The notes under the pieces are model-generated. The model worked only from the letters and a program-made list of their open reading frames with translations. It did not search any database and was not told the origin of the DNA. 64,000 nt of DNA from Mugil cephalus (taxonomy: Eukaryota > Chordata > Actinopteri > Mugiliformes > Mugilidae). The DNA lies in NCBI RefSeq assembly GCF_022458985.1, contig NC_061771.1, positions 15,105,001 to 15,169,000 of the forward strand, read 5' to 3'. Positions 12,701 to 24,827 of this stretch are shown here, piece after piece. Position 1 is the stretch's first letter; each line of letters begins with the position of its first letter. A program made the translations under genes and the position numbers.

Positions 12701-14126
12701 ACAAAGACAGGCACACCTTCCCACTCTTGATTTTCCTCGTCATGCTAAACCAAGCATAATCAACTTTCAGCCAACAAAAAGATAACTGTAACTCACATCC
12801 GAATAATTCATTCGAAAGCATTTTCTCTTGTGAAATTATTCGAACTCTTCTGCGCCCAAGATGACCACTGATCACAAAAAGGGGTTAGATTCAAAAGACG
12901 TACGCCGGGTGGAGCGTACCTTCAGCTGAATGCACGGAAATGTACAGTTACAAGTAACAACAAGCCCAAAGGTTAGACAGCATGGTACTCAAGGGATTTG
13001 CCTATTCAGACAGGGTTTCTCTGTGGGACGTCGGACTCACATCACAACCATGACACGTGGGCTGCAGTTAGTTATGTTTCATGTTTCTGTGAACGAGTGC
13101 TTTCATTTTCTGATATGCATTCATTATCAGAGGAGAATCGCAACCACTGGTGGGTGGTCTGTCGCCGTCCTTCTCCGCTGCCCACCCACAAGAGACGATC
13201 GGCCTGGTTTGCATATTTATAGGGAGGATGTTTGTTGTTAGAGACCCGCTGTTCGAGTGTATGAATTAGCTTAAGTTCGCCAGTTGCCATGGTCACGGAT
13301 ATGGTTGTTTTATTTGGGCCCATTCAAACTCACACAGAAACAGACATCCATGCCCCCCCTTAGGCTTCCTTGACTTTCTGTAGCTTTTTTTTTTTTTAAC
13401 ACGGTGTCTGTGTCTGTGTCTCAGCCTGGTGGCAATTCTCCTCACTAGTTCACCAGCGCGAAATATAAATATTTAATGAAACCGTGTGAAACGGAAAATA
13501 GCCCGTTTTTCTTTGATAAATCTCTTGAGCTTTCCTCATCCCTATTATGTGAATGCAGCAGGCCGACGTGAGATCGGAGTCACCCACGGAGGACATATGC
13601 CACAGCGACATGGCGCTGCCATGTGGCACCGCACTCAAGAGGCGAGGGCGCACATGACAGCCGCCTCGCCACAGCGGACCACGACGGAAAGGCGAAGGAA
13701 CTGAGGGGACACGGGAACCTGGAGGGGTTCCAGGTGAGCAGACCGTGGTCCAGGTTCAAGCTCCTGTGCCTCCAAAAAGGCTCAAATGGCAAAGATTAGC
13801 CAAATAGTTTGCCATCGCCTGAACAGCCGTGAACTCTGCGGGCAGGACCGCACACATATGGAGGAAGAAGGACGTGCGAGGCAGCAGAGGTGGGGTGAGT
13901 GCGTCGGCGGCAGAGGTTTCGGTGGCCTTCTGCTCTGCTCGTTAGACGAGTGACGAGTAAAGCACTAGATTTCTAAATGTTCCGGTTCAGCTACATTTAA
14001 ATATAAAGAGCAATAATCAGTAAACAAAACGAGTCATGTTGAAAATATCCAAGCTGTGGCCATGTGTGCTTCGTATGTTAATCACACATGCTGGGATAAG
14101 CACGACTCTACTACATATTGCTTTAA

Positions 14127-14522
14127 CACAGGGGTCTTCAACATTTTTTCAGACCAAGGACCCCGAACTGATGGAGAGATTAAGTAGGAACCCCCTAACT
14201 AAATATATATGTTCTACATTTAACTCGGCCTATTGCTATTGATAAATATACATTACATATTAATTTTGCATTCAACATTAAGCTATTCAAATTATACACA
14301 GGTTCACATTTTTTTTTTTTAATTTCAAACATGCGCAACAGTAGGGTGTTGCATTCATGTTACTTTGTATTTAAAGAAATTTAAATATGTGGTAGAAAAT
14401 TGTGGGGGAAAATTAAAAAAAAAATATATATGAAAAATGTCTAATCAACCAAAGATTTTGCGACCCCCCTGCAGAACCTCCGCGGACCTCCTGGGGGTCA
14501 CGGACCCCCTGTTGAAGACCTG
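14127..14522. mobile_element. 396-bp hAT-like non-autonomous element with 8-bp target duplication
   Basis: The element starts CACAGGGGTCTTCAAC and ends GTTGAAGACCTG, near-perfect inverted ends. It is flanked by identical 8-mers, TGCTTTAA (14119-14126 and 14523-14530), the duplication length of hAT transposases. Purine/pyrimidine-rich subterminal blocks such as GGACCCCCTGTTGAAGACC resemble a common teleost MITE. There is no coding capacity. Confidence 0.8.
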
Positions 14523-14530
14523 TGCTTTAA

Positions 14531-17500
14531 GAGACACGACAACCCTCAATTTGAACCTCAGGTTCATCAGGTTTGATCATATTAAATCATCTAAACACAG
14601 ACGCAGAGGGATGATTGATTGGAAACATGAACTTGTACATATTCACTTTGTTGTTACATCAAATTTCAAATTGTTCCTGGATAAGCAAAGGCTCTTTTGA
14701 CAAACAGGAAAGATTTGTGAAACATCAAAGGGGCCTTGTCAGACATGGCATGTTTACAGTGCAGAAAATTAAAATAACACAATTGAAGCTCGTAAACCGG
14801 CTGAGAATAGGAGCCAGACAGACAAGCCAATTCCAGGTGTCGCCAAACACATAGGATCTGAGCCACACGACCTTTCATCGCCATGGAACCGGGAAAGGCG
14901 ACACACTACAAAAGAGACAAAACAACACACCACAAAAGAGAGGGGAACAAACATACACAAGGAGAGGAGTGGCGTGAGACACCGCAACTGACAGATGTAT
15001 AAGCTCTTGACTGATGGATTGAAGCCTAGCGACATCAAAGGTCTCCACTCATCTTTGAGATGAGTCTCAGAGGTTTTCTTATGTGTGTAAACGAGAGCGC
15101 GCCGAGTTAAAAGCAAATACGCAACATGCCCGATGAAAACACATGTTCTGTCACATTCAAACTGCTTTTTAATTGGAAGGCAGATATCGTATGTTGACGT
15201 TTGGTGTAGGATGCAGTAAATGCACAGACTGCACCCATGCTGTAGACACACCCCGCCTCGCCTCGCCTCTTTAGGAACATTTCCAGACAGTTGACTCGTC
15301 GGTATTTCCCTCAACAGCTCTGACACACACGATGACAACAATGACAGAACGTGTAATTTCAGTGACTAAGACCGGCGGAGTCTGCCATGGAGCCGATGCG
15401 CCGTCCTGCTTCGAGCTAATCATCGATGGGACAATTCAAACGGCAGGCGTGAATTCACACGAGAGGAGCAGGCCCCGGATCGCACCTTTTCTTTCCGGCC
15501 ATGGGGCATAATTAGTCAGGTGATGGTCATGAGGTGTTGCTTGAGACCAATCAGAGCATGAACACTGGATTTCTAGCTCACATTTTCAGCATCTGTTCCA
15601 GTGGCGTCGTGACCTACATGGTTTTTATTGTTCTTTAAGGAACACTTTTACCCCTCAGTGATCTGACTGCAGGCCTGTTGAGAGAAAATGCAAAATGTGC
15701 CTGTGAACTTTGGCCTCTATATAGTTACGCTGCGTGGGCTGGAATTGTCAGAACCAGCCCTGATCACATGTGAAACCAAAATGGAGAACAGCAGGGTAGA
15801 GTAACTGACCTTCGGCCAAAAGGATGCAGTGGAAGATGGTTGGCGATCGAGAGAAACGAGCAGTCAGCGTCGGCAAGGAAAACAGCAAATGCGCAACCCC
15901 CTCTCCCCTCGGCCCTCCCCAGCTTTCTTGATTAACAATCACATTAGCACATTAGCCTCATTATCACACTGTGGCAGGGCTGTGAGTTTCTCAAAGCAAA
16001 AGTTCAAACTGTATCACTGTTTAATAAGACAGGAGGAAATGCAGGAGGAGCATCAAATGTAAACCCACAATAATGTTTATTGTACCTGCACAGTAGCTGG
16101 TTAGCAAGAGGTTTAGGTTCACGGGAAAGGTCCATTATGTATGGCTTATCTCTGGTGGCGTTCACAACTTGGTAAGTGAAAACTTTCACAAGTTTGCTAA
16201 TATTTTCAACAATTACACAGGCGCTTGGTATGGCAGTCGACCTTTTTTGTACGTCAGTCCTTGTCCTGATGTGCAGATTGCAACCTTCTTAATCTTGAGT
16301 TTGCAAAGAAAGCTGAAAAAACTACAGTGGGTGCTTAAAACACATAATTCCCTCTCTAGAGCCGGGCAGAGACATGGCATCAGCACGGTGGACTGCATGG
16401 AAGCGGGCCTTTCAAATGGAACATGGACACGGGAAGTTGTGCACATAAAATGCTTGTCATGCAAGTGGTTACATCAAGTGTTGACGTCTGGAAACCACAG
16501 AGGCTAGCGTTCTAGCAAGGCAAAGGCTGCGTAACTCCGTGCAGTAAATGTCAAGGCATGAAAAAATAAAAAGGTTGCTCATGCATATGCATAATTATAA
16601 AGCTACACCAGTAAAAATGCAATGCAATGCAATGACTTACAATCCGCCGCTCTCGTTTCTGAAAATGTCAGCAAACTTGTCACAACTTGTGAACTCCGAG
16701 CTAATCGAAAATGTACACTTGTGAATGTCACAAGAGATGGCAAACACGGCCTTAGTCGAAGGCAACGTAAAAACACCACGATCCTTTTTTTTTTTTTCAG
16801 GTGACAATACACCACTATGTTCCATTTCTGCCTAAATATCTGACTCCACAATGCTCTTTGTAGCTATTTTCCAAATATGCACAATAAATCACACATTTTC
16901 CCTATTGAAAATGCACCGCTACTCACAAACTGCTACAGGACCACAATAGAACAGGTCCCCTGTCTTGGTGCAACAATGTGGTATGGAAGCTGTACGTCAC
17001 AGGACAGGAAGGACTTAACTGGGGTGTTAAGAACTGGGGTGTGCTGACTAAAAGCGGGCCAAGCAGGATCGCTGCACCCACCCCAGCAATGTCCTCGCGT
17101 TGTGACAATAAATGATTCTTGATCAGTAATCCTCCTGGGTTATGGGTAAAGAAAACACCACGTGACGGCGTCTGACTGCAACGGCCACGTCTGCCCCCTT
17201 CTCTCTCCTGGCTCCGCTGCTCCAGACTCTTAATTGTTGAAAACACTTTTACGACCCACGAACATGACAGTAAATGTAGTGAGACTGACAGAGGAGGCTC
17301 ATGTCTCAAAGTAACCACAGTTCAGTCGCATATTGAAAGCATTGGGGTTATTTCCTGAGACGAACATCACTATGTTGGGGAGGGGAGGAGCGGGCTGTGA
17401 GGTGGCCTGCTGTGAGCGAGGAAGCAGAAAACATATGTTGCTGATTTTTATTCGTCAGTTGTGTCTGTAAACAAAAACTATTCAGAGACGCAGCTGAAGG

Positions 17501-20500
17501 AAATGTTGCATTTCTTATGAAAGGTGTTCCCTCTTTGTCCGTAAAGAACCGTTAAGGATAAAGTCATCGGCATCTCTCATTGTTTCAAATAAAAAGAAAA
17601 GAAATAAAAAAATGTGAAAACACTACAGGCCTCGGATAAAGTAATAAAGGAAGTAAGGAATTTTTTATTGTAGTTTTCTTTTGCAAAGAATGAATTATCC
17701 AAATCGATGCAATGAACAAATATTTCATGCAACACAAACTAATGACAAATAGAACTAGTTTGCTTAGTGTGCGACTATAAAAATCCTAATAATTCTAAAA
17801 GATGCCCAGGCAAAGCGCTGGCCTCGGTTGATTTTTTGACCTAAATTCCTGCAATAGTCATAATGCTCTTATCTATAATGCAGATTTGGTCGTCCGTAGC
17901 ATCGAGGCCATTGGTCAGAGGCTGCAGTAGTATGCAGAGATGTTGGACTAAGCTGGAGCAACGGATAGAAGGCATGCAAGAAAGGGTAGGCAGAGCAGTC
18001 ATTTGGATGACAGGCCCGAGGCACTGAGCAATGCACGGCCTGAGCCACCATGATCAGAGAGCACGCAGATGATAAGTCTATAAATAGAAACATGCAGCGT
18101 GAGGAACAAAGGCTATTTCCTCTTAAATGATGCAAAAGGAGGCTTGGACTCCTACTCTGTCATGGAGCACTCAAGAAGATGACCCGTTATAATTTTGCTA
18201 TTTGGGCTCAGTGACATAGATGATGTGATCACGGTGACTATTTAGACCATGTTTAAATGAAAAATCACGAAATGAAACAGCTTTAACCCGTTGTGTGTCA
18301 TCAAAAGTGGTAAAAGGATGGCAGTAAACAGTTTACTTTATGAACCATTTACCGAGAAAGTAGATACTGGAATATCGATGAATTTCTCTTTTGTGGGCAA
18401 AATAAATAAATAATAATAATAATAATGATAATAAAATAAATGCAGGCATTCCAATATGTGAATGTGTACATTTTACACACGAGGTCTTTCCTTTCGTTTT
18501 GGTCTGCCTGCTAGCATTTATTTAACAAACCCGCCTATGTTAAAAGCTCTCTGGCTATAATTTCCTCTGTGACTGAGATGATTGTCAAACCATGTCAGTG
18601 AATAATCACCCTGAACGCAGCTGCAAATAGCCACATCTTAAGTCCACCTCGGTATGAGAGGAAACAGAACTTATAAAATAGAAGTGATGACACGCACAAG
18701 ATGATGAATGCTTGCTTTTATACAACGCATCCTTGCAGGGCCAAGGTGAATTCACTCGCAGGCTCTCGCTCCGTTGCCTGAACCTCCTGTGAGGTCAAGT
18801 AAATGCACACAAAATCTGACGTGACTAAACCGGTGGCCGCCTGCTGTTAGCAGTAAGCGGTACAGAGGTCCGTGGCATGTGAACCTACGTCACTGCATAT
18901 GTTGGCCTGTGATAAGAAGTGTTTTAAGTTGCATAACTTCTCTATAACTACGCCAGGAATGGTCGTGAGGTGGAGTCCAAACACAGCATCAGGCTCCGCC
19001 GGAGAAAATGCAGCAAGCGAAACGCTTGCATTCTCGGTATGACTCCACGCAGGCGGCAGTGTCAAACCAGGATGTCGTGAGGCTAATTTGGTCTCTTGTT
19101 TACTGTCTTCACATCACCATAAAGGCCTTCCGTGTGTAGGCCGGACACAGCATTCTCACAGTGAGAGCAAGCAGACGACGTCAAAAATAAGACACTGGGA
19201 GAGACACGCACAAAAAAAAAAGCAAAAATCGCCAACTCAGATCAGTGCACACTGAGTAAAAATAGCACAGGAGGAGCACTCATCTCACTAGCAGACGGCC
19301 TCCCCTTACAAATGAGTATTTAAAGGACAAACAAACACTGTGATCCTGGCCCACACAGCCCTCTGCATTGTGGCAACAATGGGTTTGTCGATCACAAGAA
19401 AATAAATATGTATATGGCACCAAAAAAATAGCAGTTATCTAGATCTCACTGAAATTAAGTCATGCAAAACACTGCCAGGCAAAAGACAGGAAATAAAGCT
19501 ACACATAAATTCATTTACAGCTTGATTTGCAGCTGAGTGTGGTTTCTGCATGGCTTCAGCTGCGTGAACCAAATAAAAACTGTTTTTGTAAATGTCAAAT
19601 GCTTTAGAAATCACCTGCACCCTGGAAGTCTCGTCTTGAGGGGATTAAAAATGTTGTCACACAGTTAATATTTACGCTTACTAGAAGCACTTGTCTCTGA
19701 ATTGTAGGCTCTAATATAACAGGTCTGCAGGAAATAGTGCTTTGAAGAACACTATTTATTTTTATTTTATTTTTTAGCTTTCCACTGATGCCAGAGAGGG
19801 TAGATCTAAAAGTAACGCTAATTATTTTAAATATACATTATTTTTAAACTGTGATAGAAATTTTGAATGGCGCTTAATTTTATTTTGTCTCATCTCTCTT
19901 GTAAACTTGCTGTAGGTTGAGAAACTGACAGCCACAAATTTTACCGACTGTCTGAAATCTTGCAATCTATGATGTACTGTCTGCAGAAACAGGCCCCATG
20001 AGGCTCCTATGTGACGCCTAATACTGAGAAAGTATGACAAAAACAGTGCTGTTGCAGTGCCAGTGTTGTGCAGTCCTCAAGGGCCTTTTCACTCATCATT
20101 CACGCTGAAAGTCACTTCCCTCAATGTAACGCCTTTGTAATTTCTTCAGAATGCACTCCAGCGGTCTGAGGCACAGACATAAGGCTGCTAGCAATATGCA
20201 CAGCCTTCCATGCAGAAGGAAAACCACATTTGTACTCTGCAGGAACTCCTGTTGAGATAACTCTTGGCAATTCTGACACTGTGCCACTTCTTACTGTTTC
20301 CCTGCAAGTGCATTGCACAACTGAATGTTTCCAGCGAAAATTAGGAAACATTTAGGGATTTTTTTCTGCTGTGAATTTTCCTAATAAAACGAAGTTCAAG
20401 AACTTATAGAACCTGCAGCCACCAGAAGTGCACGCTGGAGTCACATGATTTCAACCCGAGTCATGAATCATGACAGCAGACTTGACTCAGCAAAACTAAA

Positions 20501-21199
20501 AAGAGACTCACAGCTGTGTGAAGGGCATGTTTGTACTGTCAGTTATTGTAACGGTTTCTCTCTGAGTGTATTGTTTGGTTTCAGAAAATAGTGAAGTTGA
20601 TTTATTAAAATAGCTCTAGAAGAGATAAAACCCCGGTGCATGCACACATTAGTAGTCAGATTCTTTTGTACTTTGCATGCCTTTTAACCTTCAAATTTAC
20701 AATTTCTGTGCTGAAAGTCTTGAAATTGGCTTGACTTTGGTCAGATTAGGAACTGTGTAATTAATTAATTTCACTTATTTTGCAGAGTAAGCTGCTTTGC
20801 CTGTGTTTGTGTTACAGCTCCAGTTCTCATGGATGCACAGTTTCTTTCATTTCCAAAATAAAAAAAAGGGGGAAAATAATACAACTTCTCTCTGCATTTT
20901 TCAAAACAGTTCAAGTTAAATGTCTGCAGCTCATTCTATCTTCAAGACTGATGGCTGAGTTTCTACAACCACATACAAGACTTTCATAATGACTTGGACA
21001 GGAAATGGGCTCAAGACATGAGTCCTCTGATATGTCACGCGACACTCATACTCATACTAGCACGAGCTGACGTAAATATAAAGGAGACTGATGATTGAGT
21101 GTCATTTAAATGTAGTGTACTTCACGGTCGAAATCCAAAAGTACACTTTTGAGGAGTTGTCAAATTTGGCAACCAAAACGCCCCAAGTTCAACTATGTC
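14531..21199. other. Intergenic region upstream of mxd4
   Basis: No gene, RNA or clear transposon was recognised. The longest open frame (190 codons, minus strand, 14769-15341) has no known motif. The stretch at 15.39-15.56 kb is unique, not AT-rich, and contains TAAT homeodomain-type cores. It could be a distal element of mxd4, unproven. Confidence 0.55.
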
Positions 21200-21448
21200 G
21201 CACGCCCAGACTTCCTCTCAGCCAATCAGACGTCCTGTCAGTGCGTCAGACCAATCAGCGGCGGAGCAGGCGGGAGGCTCAGGCTGTTGCTAGGGTATGG
21301 CCCTGATGACTTGATCGCGGCTCAGCCAATCACATTGCACCACAGAGTTCTGAGCAAAATGATTGGTTAAGGTGCGCACAAGAGCCCGCCCACCCCGTTT
21401 TCTTATTGGACGGCAGTGCCGTCACTCAGTTCCACGAGTTTTAGTTAG

Positions 21449-21466
21449 ATGCTGTTGATACTGTAG
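21449..21466 (+). promoter_or_regulatory. Putative upstream ORF 1 of mxd4 (5 codons)
   Basis: ATG CTG TTG ATA CTG TAG lies upstream of the main start. It matters only if transcription starts before 21449, which is not proven from sequence. Confidence 0.3.
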
Positions 21467-21552
21467 TTTTGAGTCATCGAGACTGAGAAGTGTACGTAGC
21501 AGCGCATATACATCGCTCTGAAACCTGCTTTTACACCCTCATCCTTTATTTT

Positions 21553-21573
21553 ATGCCTTGTACATTTGTGTAA
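21553..21573 (+). promoter_or_regulatory. Putative upstream ORF 2 of mxd4 (6 codons)
   Basis: ATG CCT TGT ACA TTT GTG TAA lies 65 bases before the mxd4 start codon, in a weaker context (ttttATGc). It would sit inside the leader for any start of transcription upstream of 21550. Confidence 0.35.
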
Positions 21574-21617
21574 ATAGACATTTTCTATTTTTTGTATAGC
21601 GAGGCAACATTAACACC

Positions 21618-21681
21618 ATGGAACTAAACTCTCTTTTAATTCTGCTGGAGGCTGCAGAGTACTTGGAAAGAAGAGACAGAG
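21618..21681 (+). CDS. mxd4: mxd4 coding exon 1
   Basis: This exon encodes residues 1-21 and the first base of Glu22, which is the SIN3-interaction domain. The donor is AGAG|GTATTT. The ATG lies in aacaccATGG, with A at -3 and G at +4. Confidence 0.96.
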
Positions 21682-22932
21682 GTATTTCAAGCTAAACTTA
21701 AGCAACATTTCTACGCTAATGCTCTCCTATTATTTTTTATTTTGTAGACGGACATTTAAGCCGGCAGCTAGGTCAATACATTTTTTTACGTGTCCTGCCA
21801 TAGTGCAGGTATGATGTCACTTTACAGACAATGGGACACTGAGGAGGCGATGTACGTCTATATGCCGGCAAATAATAGCCATAATTTATTATTTAAAGTG
21901 TGTCATGTGTTTATAAACTGTGCCAGCACTGTTTCTAACACCGACACTGTGTTGGAAGTAGTCAGGGTGCTGCATATTTTTTTGATTTCGATTTGGGGGA
22001 ACGAGTAAACAAGAGTGACATTGAAAATATGGGGCAGTATCATATCGCTAGAAGTGACTACGAGGCATTAATTATCTTACACTGGGAAAATAGACGAGGC
22101 TTTACAGCGCTTTATGGACGAATTAGTATCGATTAATGGTCGATTTCGGCCACTCTTTAATCGACATTTAGCTCCCCGTGGCTGTTTAATGTTTCACCAA
22201 GTGGGGGAAATTTACATTTGTTTATTTCTGCAGCCGTGTCATTTATTTATTTATTTAAAAAGCTGTTTTATTTATTTATTGTTTTCTCTTTTTCTGTGTT
22301 AAATAGAGGCAGAGCATGGTTACGCGTCTGTTTTACCATACAGCAGCGAGTTTTCCCGAAAGAAAACGAAAGCATCGCCGATTTCCAGAAAAGCTCAGAA
22401 CAATAGGTAAATATAATTTCTTACGATTTCGCATATTTGTCTGTGCGTCCATGCCACACACAAACACAAACACGCACACACGCACGCAAACGCGCGCGCG
22501 TATGCTCGCACGCACGCACACGTGCACGTGCACATGCATATGTATCACAAGTGCAGGGCAGCAGTTTTGCACGCACTCTGCCATCTCTGCTGCTCCCTGG
22601 GCTGGGCTCCCTCTGTCTCTCTCTCCCTCTTTCTCTCTCTCTCTCTCTCTGTGTTTTGGTCTCTCCAATAAACAGTGCCACGCGTACACCGTCAACTCCG
22701 CAGCTCCCTCTGTTTCACGTCTCCGCCGAGACAGACGCAGAAAAACACGACACGCACGTAACCTTTCGTTTTCTGGCTGCTCCCTGTCTCGCTCGCGACT
22801 ACCACCTGGGCCTTTAAAACGTGTTTCCTTTTTCATGTGGTGTTTTGTGCCCTTCTGTCTGATCTCAAACGAAAGCGCTTCGTTACAAAGCCATGTTCTT
22901 CCAACTCCCACTCAGCCCTCAACCCCAGGTTT

Positions 22933-22969
<37 letters not shown>

Positions 22970-22990
22970 ATTGGCTGTTGGACCCCCCCT

Positions 22991-23029
<39 letters not shown>

Positions 23030-24796
23030 ATAGGTCAAAGCTTCTGATCAGAGTGTATCGATTACTATTCGCTGTCCCCCCGTGAAAGTTTCATGGTAGT
23101 TGGTAGTTTGACCCGGTTACTCCGCAACTATAGGAGGAGATAAGGTTACAAGAACATTACATAAGTACACAAGTGCAAGTTTCAGTTTCGTTTAGCCCGG
23201 ACGAGTTGGGAGAGGGCTACTTAAAAGGTGATTTAAATGCCAGCAAGTTGGCGTTCTCACATCTCAAACAAATATTCATTTAATACACTCGCCTGCCAAA
23301 AAAAAACAAAAAAAAAAAAAACACACAGGGCACACTAGTGAAAACAAATGCCCTCCCATAACACAACAACACTCCTTAACACGTTTATGAAAGGCGGTCA
23401 CCTGACGGGACAGAAAAGTACAGCATTTGTTGAGGAATTGCAGCAATAAAAGAACATGAAATAATATACCACATTATACACTCGTTCGCCAAAACATTAG
23501 GTACGCCGGTGACAGCGAATCAGTTCTAATGCAGAAGTCCTGCTCTAAATTTGATCTTCATTGCTGTCATGATGTTCAGTTTATGTTGAGACGGCGTAGC
23601 AACGCTGCTAATTCAACTGCGTCATCGTTTTGGAGGATGTAGTCTGCGGCGCTGTTAGCCCGCGCTCAATCAAACACTGAAGTTTGTCTGTTGTTTAGTC
23701 CACTGACTGAAATGTAGTAGTCAAAATAACATGTGTTGTAACCTGAAGCTAAGCTTAAGCGGAGGCCTGTTTTTATTTGAACCGCATCAGTTTTCACTGG
23801 TGTACCAGCTGAATTGTCTGTATTTTTTTTAGCACGTGTGTTTTTGTTATGAAACATCACGGTGAAAAATGCCCCAATGTAACATGACATCGTCAAATAA
23901 CAAATTTTATCCAACTAAATCCGTTATAGATGGGGACCAGGGTGGTAAAGTGTGTAATTTTATTTGATTTTATTTTATTTTTGAATATAAGTGACAAAAG
24001 ATATTCACATAAATATCAAAGTGGTCCAGGCGTGCAACAGGAAACCCCTTTTCTCAATTTTACTACCTGTGATTTACTGTAAATGTTTTTGTTGTTTTCG
24101 GGAAGTCGCGTGTTGTGTCAGCGCCGTTTCTACTCCTAAGCACGTTAGCACATCGAGGTCTGATTTTAGAGAGAGAGGGACACGCAGAGAGAGAGAGAAA
24201 ACACTAATTTCCTGTTGGCTAATAATAGTTAAGGGCACTACAGTGAGGAAATCATTCCTCAGCGGTTAGAGTTACGTCACCGCACGTACGGCACGTCAGA
24301 AGTATTTAACGACACTCCCTTTTTTTAAAAAGGTGTGTAGTCTTCTCGTAGTGATACTTTTAATTCTTAAATATGAATGCGGCCTCTGCTACATTCCTGC
24401 ACGCATGGGTTAGGGGTGTGCGTGTGTTTGTGGATGTGGCAGGTGGGTGTGGTCGCTGAAACAGACACTTACTACACCCTGTGACTACTCCGCTTCATGC
24501 ACACCAGGCCTGCTTTTCCCTCCTTTTTTTTTTTTTTTTTTTTAGTGACTGCACTGTGAGCAAATTCCCCAATTCCCTTTATGCTCTCCTGCAGCTCGCT
24601 TTTTTTTTTAAGCATCAACAGGATGTTTGAACAGAAACTGAGGCTGGCAGTTTGTAAAATAAGAAAAAGCCGAAAAAAAAAAAAGCACAATGCCCGCCTT
24701 GTAGAATCGACAACTGGTGCTAAAGCTTTGATTATCGTGATCCAATCTCCCCACATCAAAACGGATAACTTGTTTTGCAACGGGGCATGTGATTTA

Positions 24797-24827
<31 letters not shown>

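Larger units (their letters stand above)
7450..14118. other. Intergenic region, nothing coding recognised
   Basis: It holds CA/GT and TGC microsatellites, a G-run (9931-9943) and poly-T stretches (10.27, 10.79, 13.39 kb). Open frames up to 164 codons are low-complexity. Unique, less AT-rich stretches around 11.0-12.4 kb could be regulatory, but I see no specific motif set. Confidence 0.55.
21200..21617 (+). promoter_or_regulatory. mxd4: mxd4 promoter and 5' leader with five CCAAT boxes
   Basis: Five CCAAT boxes lie within 190 bp: plus strand at 21222-21226, 21251-21255 and 21326-21330, and as ATTGG at 21362-21366 and 21405-21409. Several have the NF-Y style flanks (CCAATCA). No TATA box is visible. 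The start of transcription is inferred to lie at about 21420-21480, giving a leader of roughly 150-200 nt before the ATG at 21618. Confidence 0.6.

Noticed and set aside
14769..15341. 190-codon open frame, minus strand
   Set aside because: Cys/Leu-rich but with no recognisable domain, splice partners or promoter. Probably chance.
22316..23047. 243-codon open frame on the plus strand overlapping mxd4 exon 2
   Set aside because: It is a frame-shifted reading of exon 2 continued through CA, CT and TTG repeats ([27 protein letters not shown]). No protein family.
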